Source of the DNA: Candidatus Magasanikiibacteriota bacterium
GTDB lineage: Bacteria > Patescibacteriota > Patescibacteriia > Magasanikbacterales > GWA2-37-8
Length of the DNA: 57,422 nucleotides
Direction of reading: 5' to 3'
NCBI GenBank assembly: GCA_016189025.1
Contig: JACPGS010000004.1
Coordinates: forward strand, 1-57,422
Every line of letters begins with the position of its first letter. Within the stretch, counting starts at the first letter, position 1. Made by a program: the position numbers and the translations under genes. The notes beneath the pieces are model-generated. The model had not been told where the DNA came from, ran no database searches, and was given only the letters and a program-made list of their open reading frames with translations. Of the stretch, positions 7,807 through 15,988 are shown one piece after another.

Positions 7807-8580
7807 ATGCCTATTATTATCTCCATCGTCAACCAAAAGGGGGGCGTCGGTAAAACCACTACCGCGGTTAATCTCGCGGCGGCGCTCGCTGAAGCGGGTA
7901 AATTCGTATTATTGGTAGATGCCGACCCCCAGGGCAACGCCACCTCGGGCCTCGGCATCCCCTATCGCGAATTGGAGCGCGGCCTGTACGAAACGCTCAT
8001 CGGCGCCACGCGGCTCTCCGAGGTGGTGCGCAACACCCCCCACGAAGGGTTGCGCCTGGCGCCGGCCACGCCAGACCTGGCGGGCGCCAATGTAGAACTG
8101 GTAACCGTGGAGGGGCGCGAAGGGAAGCTCTCGGAGGCGCTGCAGGAAGTGAGCCATGCTTATGATTTTATTCTGGTAGACTGCCCGCCCTCGCTCGGCC
8201 TACTGACCGTGAACGGGCTGGTGGCGGCAGACCAGGTGCTGATTCCGGTACAAGCCGAGTACTATGCGCTGGAGGGGCTGGGGAGCCTGCTCCAAACCCT
8301 TAATCTGGTGCGGGAACATCTTAAACCGTCGCTGCAGGTGCTTGGCGCCGTGCTGACGATGTTTGATGGCCGCAACAAACTGTCGGGAGAAGTGCTCCAG
8401 GAACTTTACCGCTATTTCCCGGACAACATTTTTCGCTCCGTGATTCCGCGCACCGTGCGCCTGGCCGAAGCGCCGAGCTTCGGCAAAAGCATTTTCCACT
8501 ACGAACCAGGCGGCAAAGGCGCCCGGGCCTACGAACGCCTGGCGCGGGAGCTCCTAGACCGCTTTCAACAACAATCATGA
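7807..8580 (+). CDS. parA: Chromosome partitioning ATPase ParA (Soj)
   Basis: This 257-residue protein is a ParA/MinD-family ATPase that forms nucleoid-bound gradients and moves ParB-parS complexes. It shows the deviant Walker A motif KGGVGKTT (residues 11-18), the switch motif DADPQGNAT (about 40-48) and the later DCPPSLG Walker B-type stretch (about 126). It has no N-terminal HTH, so it is the small chromosomal type. parB follows after a 140-bp gap containing a decayed mobile element. The start sits just after a good -10 box. Confidence 0.95.
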   Translation: MPIIISIVNQKGGVGKTTTAVNLAAALAEAGKFVLLVDADPQGNATSGLGIPYRELERGLYETLIGATRLSEVVRNTPHEGLRLAPATPDLAGANVELVTVEGREGKLSEALQEVSHAYDFILVDCPPSLGLLTVNGLVAADQVLIPVQAEYYALEGLGSLLQTLNLVREHLKPSLQVLGAVLTMFDGRNKLSGEVLQELYRYFPDNIFRSVIPRTVRLAEAPSFGKSIFHYEPGGKGARAYERLARELLDRFQQQS

Positions 8581-8600
8581 AACTACGGAATCATTACCTG

Positions 8601-8683
8601 GTCTGCCGCGACCAACCAAGTAAATTCCAGTAATAGCGATAGCGCCCAGGCGGATAACAATGTCGTAATCGTTCTTCATTCAG
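8601..8683 (-). repeat. Decayed half copy of MITE family A
   Basis: The parA-parB spacer contains sequence clearly related to one half of element 35924-36103 in the same orientation, including GCGACCAACCA, AATAGCGATAGCG and CCAGGCGGATAAC followed by TTCTTC. One terminal repeat and the other half are missing, so I read it as an old remnant. Confidence 0.7.
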
Positions 8684-8720
8684 CCGTCTTTTTTTGCTTA
8701 ATTTGCTTACTAACTCAAAT

Positions 8721-9599
8721 ATGTCTCTCGGCCGCGGCCTCTCGGCCCTTCTCTCTGCTACTGCTCCCCGCAAAAAACTGACGCTAGAAACCAGCGGTAC
8801 GCCGACGTCTATATCGGTGCCCGCACCGTCCCCCTGGCAAGTGCCGGTTTCGGCCATCGCGCCGAGCCCCCGCCAGCCCCGCCGGCGCTTTGCCGAAGCC
8901 GAACTGGCGGAGCTGGCCGAATCGCTGCGCCAGCACGGCGTGCTGCAGCCGCTCCTCGTTACCGAACTCCCGGGCGGCAAATTTGAGCTGGTTGCCGGCG
9001 AGCGCCGGCTGCGGGCCGCGGAGCAGGCGGGACTCCCCACGGTGCCGGTGATGATTAAAAAATTCGCGGCGGATCGCGACAAACTGGCGGCCAGCCTGGT
9101 GGAAAATCTGCAGCGCGAGGACTTGAACCCGATTGAAGAAGCGTTCGCCTACCAGCGCTTGACTAATGAATTCGGTCTAACGCAAGCGCAAGTAGCCGAC
9201 ACGGTAGGAAAAAGCCGCCCGGCCGTAGCCAATACCCTGCGCCTGTTGACCTTGCCCAAAGAAGCGCAGGAAGCTCTGATTGAGAAAACCATCAGCGCCG
9301 GCCAGGCCCGCGCTTTGCTTTCCCTGGAGCGCCCGGCCGAACAGCTCCAGCTCCTCGCCGAACTGCTCGCCTCCCCCCGCCCGGTGCGCGCCCTGGAAGC
9401 CGAGGTGGTGGCGCGCCGCGGAACCCCCAAGCGCCGCGACCCTAATTTAGCCTATTTAGAAAATCAGCTCCGCACCGCGCTCGGCACTAAAGTGCGTATC
9501 AGCCGGCGCGGCGGGCGCGGCACCATTGTGCTCTACTACTTTTCGGAAGAGGAACTGAAACAACTGCTCTCCCGCCTCACTCCCCGCCGCGATCGCTAA
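8721..9599 (+). CDS. parB: Chromosome partitioning protein ParB (Spo0J)
   Basis: This 292-residue protein from the ATG at 8721 (a TTG at 8694 is in frame) starts with the typical SLGRGLSALL. It binds parS, clamps DNA in a CTP-dependent way and partners ParA. The CTP-binding motifs GERRLRAA (about 98) and ENLQREDLNP (about 128) and the HTH (LTQAQVADTVGKSRPAVANT, about 152-171) are all present, followed by the dimerisation end. No perfect parS site was noticed in the window. Its stop overlaps the convergent relA/spoT gene by 4 bp. Confidence 0.95.
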   Translation: MSLGRGLSALLSATAPRKKLTLETSGTPTSISVPAPSPWQVPVSAIAPSPRQPRRRFAEAELAELAESLRQHGVLQPLLVTELPGGKFELVAGERRLRAAEQAGLPTVPVMIKKFAADRDKLAASLVENLQREDLNPIEEAFAYQRLTNEFGLTQAQVADTVGKSRPAVANTLRLLTLPKEAQEALIEKTISAGQARALLSLERPAEQLQLLAELLASPRPVRALEAEVVARRGTPKRRDPNLAYLENQLRTALGTKVRISRRGGRGTIVLYYFSEEELKQLLSRLTPRRDR

Positions 9600-11101
9600 A
9601 CGCGCTTGCGTTTGGGTAAAATCAGCTTAATCCACCCATCCAGGGGGGAACGCTTCAGCCCCGATTTAATGTGCGACCGGGCCACGTGGGTTTTGGCAAT
9701 CTTCAGCCAATCGGGGCTGGGGCCGCGGCGGTTTTTGTCGGTAATAATTTCTACTACGTCGCCGCTTTTCAGGAGCGTGTCCAACCCCACTAATTGATCA
9801 TTCACCCGCGTACCCGTGCAGGTATTGCCGACTTCGGAATGAATATGGTAGGCAAAATCTACCGGCGTGGCGTCTTCCGGCAGGTCAATTACGTCCCCGG
9901 CCGGGGTAAATACAAAAATACGGCTACGGAAAAAATCCACTTTTAATTCTTCCAGGGCCGAAGCGCTCACCAACACCTCCTGCTGAATGCGGGCGAGCTC
10001 TTTGGCCCAACCGATGTCGCGGCTCGGCAGCCGCCGCCCGCCTTCATCATAGTGCCAGTGCGCCGCCACCCCGTATTCCGCTTCCTGATGCATCGCCAGG
10101 GTGCGGATTTGAAACTCCACCACCTGGCCGTTGGCGCAAAATACCGTAGTATGGAGCGACTGGTAGCCGTTGGGTTTGGGCTGGGCAATATAGTCTTTAA
10201 TCCGCCCCTTTAGGGGCCGCCACAGTTTATGCAATACGCCGAGCGCCGCATAGCAATCGCTCACATCCGGCACAATTATCCGCAACGCAATAATATCATA
10301 AATTTTTTCGGTCTCGCCCTCTTTTTTTAACAGCTTCTGATAAAAACTGTACAACTGCTTCTTGCGGCCGTGAATGTCTAGATAACGGATGCCGGAAGCG
10401 GTTAATTCTTCGCGCAGCCGGTTTAGCACGCTCTCAATTACCGCCTCCGAGCCGCTAAGCAGCTCATCGCGCAGACGCTTCACCCGTTCGTATTCCTTGG
10501 GGTATACCCAGGGGAACGACAAGTCTTCCAACAGCCCCTTGAATTCTCCCATGCCTAGACGATTAGCGATGGGAGCAAAAATTTCCAGGCTCTCCAGGGC
10601 TACCCGGTAACGTTTTTCTTCTTCCAACGCCTCCAAGGTCAGCAAATTATGAACCCGGTCGGCAAACTTAATAATCATCACCCGCACGTCTTCGGCCATC
10701 GCCACAAACATCTTGCGCAAATTTTCAATGTAGCGCTCCACTCCGCGGTATTTAAGTTTCCCCAATTTAGTAATGCCGCGGATCATGCTGGCAACATCCG
10801 CCCCAAAATTTTTTTCAATTTCTTCCAGGGTTACCGCCGTATCCTCGGGCACGTCGTGGAGTAGCGCCGCTATCACAATCGGCAAATCAATCCGCAGACT
10901 AGCCAAAATATACGCCACCGCCAAGGGATGGGTAATGTAAGGCTCGCCGGATTTGCGCGTCTGCCCCCGGTGGGCGCTCTCGGCCACCTCGTACGCCAAC
11001 CAAACCAGATCCAGGTCTTTGCTCCGGAAATATTGCTTAATCTTTCCGACCAAATCTTCCGCGGTAATCACTGCTGGCAGGGGTAATAATGGCGCCGGCA
11101 T
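9596..11101 (-). CDS. RelA/SpoT-family (p)ppGpp synthetase/hydrolase, short form
   Basis: A 501-residue Rel protein making and degrading the alarmone (p)ppGpp. The hydrolase HD domain is intact (H44, H58, HD at 82-83, ED at 86-87). The synthetase domain has RIKD, KPNGYQSLHT and EFQIRT motifs, with RIKD resembling the RxKD type of bifunctional enzymes. A TGS domain follows (FVFTPAGDVIDLPEDATPVDFAYHIH; about 405-430). The helical, zinc-finger and ACT domains of the usual 700-plus residue enzyme are missing, as in compact genomes. It converges on parB with a 4-bp overlap and has its own extended -10 promoter. Confidence 0.93.
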   Translation of the reverse strand: MPAPLLPLPAVITAEDLVGKIKQYFRSKDLDLVWLAYEVAESAHRGQTRKSGEPYITHPLAVAYILASLRIDLPIVIAALLHDVPEDTAVTLEEIEKNFGADVASMIRGITKLGKLKYRGVERYIENLRKMFVAMAEDVRVMIIKFADRVHNLLTLEALEEEKRYRVALESLEIFAPIANRLGMGEFKGLLEDLSFPWVYPKEYERVKRLRDELLSGSEAVIESVLNRLREELTASGIRYLDIHGRKKQLYSFYQKLLKKEGETEKIYDIIALRIIVPDVSDCYAALGVLHKLWRPLKGRIKDYIAQPKPNGYQSLHTTVFCANGQVVEFQIRTLAMHQEAEYGVAAHWHYDEGGRRLPSRDIGWAKELARIQQEVLVSASALEELKVDFFRSRIFVFTPAGDVIDLPEDATPVDFAYHIHSEVGNTCTGTRVNDQLVGLDTLLKSGDVVEIITDKNRRGPSPDWLKIAKTHVARSHIKSGLKRSPLDGWIKLILPKRKRV

Positions 11102-11111
11102 ACGCCACCAT

Positions 11112-11138
11112 AGTATACCAAGAGCCGGCTCTTGACAA
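11112..11138 (-). promoter_or_regulatory. Extended -10 promoter of the rel gene
   Basis: On the minus strand TTGTCA (11138-11133) precedes TGG-TATACT (TATACT at 11117-11112) with a 15-bp spacer. The start codon is 10 bp beyond the -10 box, implying a leaderless or very short 5' UTR. Its -35 box overlaps that of the divergent small RNA promoter, so the two may compete. Confidence 0.65.
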
Positions 11139-11160
11139 TGGCGGTAAATTATGTTAAAAT
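11132..11160 (+). promoter_or_regulatory. Strong promoter of a probable small RNA
   Basis: TTGACA (11132-11137) and TAAAAT (11155-11160) with a 17-bp spacer. The only downstream feature on this strand is a short stretch ending in a strong intrinsic terminator. Confidence 0.8.
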
Positions 11161-11166
11161 AGCCCT

Positions 11167-11237
11167 CGTGATGCTACAGGTGAAAGCCTTAACGCCAACA
11201 CCCCGCCCTTCCTTTTGGAAGGGCGGGGTCGTTTTTA
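11167..11237 (+). ncRNA. Probable small RNA of about 70 nt with intrinsic terminator
   Basis: Transcription from the promoter at 11132 would start near 11167 and end at the hairpin 11200-11229 (ACCCCGCCCTTCC pairing with GGAAGGGCGGGGT), followed by CGTTTTT. About 33 nt of unpaired-looking 5' sequence (containing CTACAGGTGAAAGCC) precede it. I could not match it to 6S, SRP, tmRNA, RNase P or a known riboswitch, and no gene lies downstream on this strand before the terminator, so a free-standing RNA is the best reading. Confidence 0.55.
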
Positions 11238-11317
11238 GCTAACAATAGCGTCTAAAATCTCGACTGTAGACTGGCTCGCTCTTGCTTTTTCGCTCCTGAT
11301 CTGTTAACATAGCCCGC

Positions 11318-11376
11318 GTAGGTGGTGAGCGAGCCTGAGCATCACCATTGGCATCAAGGCCTGCGCTCACCCCTAC
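11318..11376. other. Large hairpin between the small RNA and topA
   Basis: GTAGGTGGTGAGCG (11318-11331) pairs with CGCTCACCCCTAC (11364-11376), with a smaller inner helix around GCATCACCATTGGC. It could be part of the topA 3' UTR (minus strand) or of a read-through plus-strand RNA. No function is assigned. Confidence 0.4.
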
Positions 11377-11378
11377 AT

Positions 11379-11411
11379 AAAAAATCTCCGACTAAGTCGG
11401 GGATTTTTTAT
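11379..11411 (-). terminator. Bidirectional terminator at the end of topA
   Basis: A hairpin (CTCCGACTAAGTCGGGG core) is flanked by A6 on one side and T6 on the other. It overlaps the last codons and stop (11392-11394) of topA. Confidence 0.8.
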
Positions 11412-13629
11412 AGCTGCACTCTTTTTTGCTGCACTTAATGATGCCGCGGGCGCCGTACACCAGCAGGTCGCCCGAGTCCGGGCAGGTTTCGCCGGTGGGC
11501 TTATCCCACAGGGCAAAGTCGCACTCCGGATAGCGATTACAACCGTAGAAAATTCTGCCGCGCTTGCTCCGCCGCTGCACGATATCTCCCTCCCGGCATT
11601 GCGGGCATTTGACGTCTGTTTTTATTTCAATCCTTTTGATATTCCGGCATTCAGGGTACCGGGAACACCCCAGAAAAGACCCGAAACGCCCGCGCTTAAC
11701 CTGCATCGGAGCGCCGCACTTGGCGCACTTCTCATTGCTCTCCTCCGCCCGGGCGGCCGCTTCTTTTTCTTCTTGGCCGAATGGTTTGGTATTTTTGCAG
11801 CCCGGGTACCCGCGGCACGCCAAAAATTTCCCGAATCGCCCCAGTTTAATCACCATCGGCTGGCCGCATTTCTCGCAAACCTCTTCGGTAGGTTCCTCAG
11901 TCAGCGCCTTTTTATTAAGGGTGGCATCTTTCTGGTCCAGATTTTCCTTAAACGGATGATAAAAAGTGGCGATAATCGGCTGCCAGTCTTTGGTACCGGC
12001 GGCAATGGCATCCAGATTCTCTTCCATTTGCGCGGTAAACTGATAATCCACCACCTGGGGAAAATGCTCCGTCAGCAAATCGTTCACCACCAGGGCAATG
12101 TCTTTGGGTTTCAGCTTTTTCTTGTCATCGCGCTCCACGTAGCCGCGCTCCTCAATGGTGGCGAGGGTCGGCGCATAGGTGGACGGCCGGCCGATGCCGT
12201 ATTCCTCCAGCGCTTTTACCAGAGTAGCATCGGAATAGCGCGCCGGCGGCTCGGTAAAGTGCTGTTCGGGCTTAAGCTCGCGGCAATTCACCGGTTGCCC
12301 CGAAGTTACCCGCGGCAAAATATTTTCTTTGGCCCGGTCGGGATACAGCTTTAGGAAGCCGTCAAACATTATAGTCTGCCCGGTGGCGCGGAAACCGTAA
12401 TCATTATGGCTGACAATGTCAATCGTGGTGGCATTGAGTTCCGCCGCCGCCATTTGCGTGGCCACGGCCCGGCGCCAGATTAAATCATATAATCTGAACT
12501 GGGGGCGATCCAGGTAAGGCTGCACGGCTTCCGGGATATGCTGCACTTCGGCGGGGCGGATTGCTTCGTGCGCTTCCTGGGCTGTTTTATTTTTATTCTT
12601 AAACCGGCGGGGCGCGGTTAATTGATAGGACGACCCAAATTGAGAACCGATCAGATTGTGCGCTTCCGTTAAAAACTTTTCTGACAAATTCACCGCATCA
12701 GTGCGCATATAAGTAATCAGGCCAACCGAGCCTTCGGTCCCCAACTCCACCCCTTCGTACAGTTGCTGGGCCAGGCGCATGGTTTGTTTGGCGGAAAATC
12801 CTAATTGATTGTTAGCTTCTTGCTGTAAACTGGAGGTGGTAAACGGCGCCGGGGGCAGACGACTGACTTTTTTCTCGGTAACGTCCGCGATAGTATAAGC
12901 AGCGCCACGCAGTGCCGGTACAATCTCCTCCACCTGGGCTTTAGTTTTCAGGTCAAATTTCTCCAGTCTTTTACCAGCAATTGAATACAATTTTGCGATA
13001 AACTCTTGATCTTTGATCTTTGATCCCTGATCTTCACTCACAAACTTACCCTCAATCGTCCAGTATTCCTCCGGCTTAAAATTCTGAATCTCCCGCTCCC
13101 GCTCCACCACCAGGCGCACGGCCACCGATTGCACCCGGCCGGCCGAGAGCCCCCGAGCCACCTTGCGCCACAAAAACGGCGACAAGTTATAGCCCACCAG
13201 CCGGTCCAGCACCCGCCGCGCCTGCTGGGCATCTACCAAGCGCAAATCCAGGGCGCGCGGGCTTTTCAGCGCTTCCTCAATCGCCGATTTAGTAATTTCA
13301 TGAAAAACAATCCGCTGCGCTGCGGCCGGTTCAATTCCCAATAAATGAGCCAGGTGATAGGAAATCGCCTCGCCTTCGCGGTCTTCATCGGTGGCGAACA
13401 GCACTGCTTTGGCTTTGCCGGCCGCCGTCTTCAGCTCTTTGACCACCGCGCTCTTGTCGCGGCTGACCACATATTGCGGAGTAAAGCCGTGCTCAATATC
13501 CACGCCCAATTTTGATTTAGGCAGATCGCGCACATGGCCAAACGAAGACTTGACGGTAAAACCGCGCCCTAAAAATTTGCTGATCGTTTTGGCTTTGGTG
13601 GGAGATTCAACAATGACGAGCTGGGACAT
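11392..13629 (-). CDS. topA: DNA topoisomerase I
   Basis: A 745-residue type IA topoisomerase that relaxes negative supercoils. The Toprim domain starts the protein (VIVESPTKAKT with E8, and TDEDREGE with D81/D83), and the active-site tyrosine is Y307 in ITYMRTD. The C-terminus has three Cys4 zinc-finger repeats (CEKC...C...C near 585, CAKC near 640, CPQC near 680) and a final partial one with CPDSGD...CSKKEC. Length is slightly shorter than in E. coli. A consensus promoter lies 20 bp upstream, overlapping the folC stop. Confidence 0.97.
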   Translation of the reverse strand: MSQLVIVESPTKAKTISKFLGRGFTVKSSFGHVRDLPKSKLGVDIEHGFTPQYVVSRDKSAVVKELKTAAGKAKAVLFATDEDREGEAISYHLAHLLGIEPAAAQRIVFHEITKSAIEEALKSPRALDLRLVDAQQARRVLDRLVGYNLSPFLWRKVARGLSAGRVQSVAVRLVVEREREIQNFKPEEYWTIEGKFVSEDQGSKIKDQEFIAKLYSIAGKRLEKFDLKTKAQVEEIVPALRGAAYTIADVTEKKVSRLPPAPFTTSSLQQEANNQLGFSAKQTMRLAQQLYEGVELGTEGSVGLITYMRTDAVNLSEKFLTEAHNLIGSQFGSSYQLTAPRRFKNKNKTAQEAHEAIRPAEVQHIPEAVQPYLDRPQFRLYDLIWRRAVATQMAAAELNATTIDIVSHNDYGFRATGQTIMFDGFLKLYPDRAKENILPRVTSGQPVNCRELKPEQHFTEPPARYSDATLVKALEEYGIGRPSTYAPTLATIEERGYVERDDKKKLKPKDIALVVNDLLTEHFPQVVDYQFTAQMEENLDAIAAGTKDWQPIIATFYHPFKENLDQKDATLNKKALTEEPTEEVCEKCGQPMVIKLGRFGKFLACRGYPGCKNTKPFGQEEKEAAARAEESNEKCAKCGAPMQVKRGRFGSFLGCSRYPECRNIKRIEIKTDVKCPQCREGDIVQRRSKRGRIFYGCNRYPECDFALWDKPTGETCPDSGDLLVYGARGIIKCSKKECSYKKSPT

Positions 13630-13648
13630 AATTTGCTAACAAGCGCCC

Positions 13649-13677
13649 AGTATACCGGGGAGCTTCTCGCTTGTCAA
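13649..13677 (-). promoter_or_regulatory. Promoter of topA
   Basis: On the minus strand TTGACA (13677-13672) and TATACT (13654-13649) with a 17-bp spacer. The -35 box overlaps the folC stop region. Confidence 0.8.
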
Positions 13678-15014
13678 TTCTTTTTAAATTTTTTACGCAA
13701 CTGTCCACTTAAAAATATGGAACCAGTTACCAGCAATAAATCGTTGTGCTTCTGCTGTCGCTGGCTCCAGGACAGCGCCGCAGTTGGCTCCAAAAACAGC
13801 TCGATTTTAGTCCGCGGAAACAGTAGCCGGCATTGCCGCGCCAGCATTGCTGGGCTGGCGGCTTTGCGCAAAATGTTATTAGTAAAACGAGTGCAGGCAA
13901 CCGTGGCCGGCCGGAGCGCCGCCAGCTGCTTTAGCATCGCTCTAATATCCTTATTCGCCGCAAACCCAAGTACTAAATGCACCCTTCTGACTACTGAATC
14001 TGCTGGATACTGAATCTGCTGAATCTGCTCAATCGCCTCCACCGTCGTCCTCATTTTATCCGGATTATGCGCCCCGTCTAAAATTATGAGCGGCCGGCGC
14101 GATACTACTTCGCAGCACACCGGCAGCCGCACCCGCGCCAGCCCCTGTTTAACCGCCGCTTCCGGCACGCCTAAATCAAGCGCCGCGCGCCGCGCCAGCA
14201 GCGCGTTGCCCACCTGGTGCGCGCCGATTACCGATAATCGGTAACACTCCTTCCCGGCCAAAAACCTACTGCCTGATAGATCGCTCTCAATGACTTCGCC
14301 CTCGCTCGCGCGCACCCGTATTAAAGCAGCGCTGGTACGCCGGCACTCCCGGGCGATTACCGCGAGCACGCGGGGGTTGGTTTCCGCGGTGAACACGCGC
14401 ACCCCGCGTTTAATAATGCCGGCCTTTTCGTAAGCAATTTTGGGTTTAGTATTACCAAGAATCTCCGTATGGTCCAGTCCGACGTTGGTGATAATCGCCG
14501 CCTCTTTATGGGGAATGATATTAGTAGCGTCATAGCGCCCGCCGCAGCCCGCCTCTAGCACTACCCACTCCGCCCGCGCCTGCGCAAAATGACAAAGCGC
14601 CAGAATGGTCGTAAGCTCGCTAAAAGAAGGAACGTCGTAAGGCGAACGGCGGATGTATTGTTCTAATTTATTTTTTAGCTGTGCTACCCACCCGGCGAAC
14701 GCCGGCCGGTCCATCGGTCGGCCGTCTACTTCCCACCGCTCGCCAATGGCCGAAGGATGCGGCGAGGTAAGGAGCCCGACCCGCGCGCCGGACGCCCGCC
14801 AAATTGACGCCAACATCCGCGCCACCGACCCTTTGCCGCTGGTGCCGGTAACGTGCAAATAATGGGGAATCCGGCGTTCCGGGTGGCCGAATAAGGCGAG
14901 TAGCGCCACCATCCGCTTCAGGTACACGCCGCAATGCCGCGGGTCGGAGAGATACTCGCGCCGCGGCAGATTATTAAGCGACAGCAAATACTCGTAAGCC
15001 GCGCGATAAGTCAT
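13674..15014 (-). CDS. folC: Folylpolyglutamate/dihydrofolate synthase-like Mur ligase
   Basis: This 446-residue protein belongs to the FolC branch of Mur ligases, which add glutamate to folates (or pteroate) with ATP. The P-loop HVTGTSGKGSV is at residues 54-64, a GCGGRYDATN motif occurs near 155, VGLDHTEILG near 177, and ILDGAHNPDKM near 310 marks the C-terminal domain. Other folate genes are not in the window, so substrate use is inferred from the family. It lies downstream of the membrane protein gene on the same strand, after a GC-rich hairpin. Confidence 0.88.
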   Translation of the reverse strand: MTYRAAYEYLLSLNNLPRREYLSDPRHCGVYLKRMVALLALFGHPERRIPHYLHVTGTSGKGSVARMLASIWRASGARVGLLTSPHPSAIGERWEVDGRPMDRPAFAGWVAQLKNKLEQYIRRSPYDVPSFSELTTILALCHFAQARAEWVVLEAGCGGRYDATNIIPHKEAAIITNVGLDHTEILGNTKPKIAYEKAGIIKRGVRVFTAETNPRVLAVIARECRRTSAALIRVRASEGEVIESDLSGSRFLAGKECYRLSVIGAHQVGNALLARRAALDLGVPEAAVKQGLARVRLPVCCEVVSRRPLIILDGAHNPDKMRTTVEAIEQIQQIQYPADSVVRRVHLVLGFAANKDIRAMLKQLAALRPATVACTRFTNNILRKAASPAMLARQCRLLFPRTKIELFLEPTAALSWSQRQQKHNDLLLVTGSIFLSGQLRKKFKKN

Positions 15015-15029
15015 AAAGATAAAAGCAGA

Positions 15030-15050
15030 GCCCCTCCAGCGGGGAGGGGC
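15030..15050 (-). terminator. GC-rich hairpin between the membrane protein gene and folC
   Basis: GCCCCTCC and GGAGGGGC form an 8-bp stem with a 5-nt loop. On the minus strand it is followed by the T-rich TCTGCTTTTATCTTT, so it may partially terminate upstream transcription just before the folC start codon. Confidence 0.5.
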
Positions 15051-15062
15051 AGCGGTGGATCT

Positions 15063-15728
15063 TTAGGGAATTGACGGCGGTGCCGCGGCCGCTTTAAGGG
15101 AGAGCCACCCCCGCGCCGTGAGCGCCGCCCGCACATAGCGCAATAACAAAAATGCCAGGGTGATGCCGAGCGCCATCAGACCGCGCTCTTTCCAGACCAC
15201 CGGAAAAATCCCCCCCAGCCAGACTGCGGCTTTGGTATTAAAAGTCCAAATCCACAAGGCGCCGCCCACCGCGTGCGCCGCAAAAGTAGTGCCGAGCGCC
15301 CGGGCGAAAATAAATTTATCGTGGAAGAAATACGCGGCGATCGGAATCAGCCAATAAACCGGAAAATACCAGGCCAGCCGGCCCTCGGGATGCGCCCAAA
15401 AAGCAATCATCGCGGCCGCCGGCACCAACAATGTCCACTTTGATTTTTTGGCGAAGTATACTACGGCAAACAGCATCGGGAAAAAACGGATAATAGTAGC
15501 GGCATCGGTAGCAAACCCGTGCCACCCCCAGTTAATCAGTTGCATCAGCAATACCGTCAGCAGGCCCGGAATTGAGCCTAGGAAGCTGCCGATGATGGGG
15601 CCGTAAAAATCAAACATGGTAAACCGCGCCTTGGCGCCTACCAAAGCGGTAAAGGGAATTTGCATCAATACTAACCCCAGCGCCACGAATACCAGAAAGA
15701 GGATAATTTTTTGAGTTTTGGGGGACAT
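15063..15728 (-). CDS. Multi-pass membrane protein, possibly ECF-type S component
   Basis: This 221-residue protein has about six hydrophobic segments (near 9-28, 45-68, 78-95, 102-120, 128-150, 165-205) and few charged residues inside. Its small size, the early glycine-rich helix pair and the FYGPIIGSFLGSIPG stretch recall vitamin or queuosine-precursor S components of energy-coupling factor transporters. No ATPase genes are nearby, so this is only a suggestion. The hydrophobic topology itself is clear. It precedes folC on the same strand. Confidence 0.6.
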   Translation of the reverse strand: MSPKTQKIILFLVFVALGLVLMQIPFTALVGAKARFTMFDFYGPIIGSFLGSIPGLLTVLLMQLINWGWHGFATDAATIIRFFPMLFAVVYFAKKSKWTLLVPAAAMIAFWAHPEGRLAWYFPVYWLIPIAAYFFHDKFIFARALGTTFAAHAVGGALWIWTFNTKAAVWLGGIFPVVWKERGLMALGITLAFLLLRYVRAALTARGWLSLKAAAAPPSIP

Positions 15729-15800
15729 AGAAAATGAATAATGGATCGTGAATAGTAAGATTACTTGGACCCAAGTAAGTTAGATTCTGAAATCAAACTT

Positions 15801-15915
15801 ACTAAAAACTCACCAATTGTCATCCCCGTGCAAACGGGGATCCAGCTAATTAAGATTTATCAAGGACGCTACCTGGATTCCCGCTAGAGCGGGAATGACA
15901 AAAAACGATTCTGGA
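15801..15915. repeat. Degenerate family B / REP-like palindrome
   Basis: ACTAAAAACTCACCAATTGTCATCCCCG resembles in parts the left end of family B (here AAAACTC and GTCATCC are conserved). The inside has two hairpin-forming arms (CCCCGTGCAAACGGGG, and TTCCCGCTAGAGCGGGAA). It ends GGGAATGAC at 15899, after which a weak right end follows. The rest of the 15729-15988 gap shows nothing I can name. Confidence 0.6.
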
Positions 15916-15988
15916 GACGACTTCATTACAACATAGTAGCGGAAAATTTATGCCTTCAATAATATATTGATTTAAGGAAGATGTCAAT

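Noticed and set aside
11167-11237. Riboswitch (fluoride, preQ1, THF or similar)
   Set aside because: No matching conserved core was recognised, and no gene follows on the same strand after the terminator.
11599-12354. 251-residue plus-strand frame inside topA
   Set aside because: It is antisense to a clear topoisomerase I gene with intact motifs; long shadow frames are expected in GC-rich DNA.
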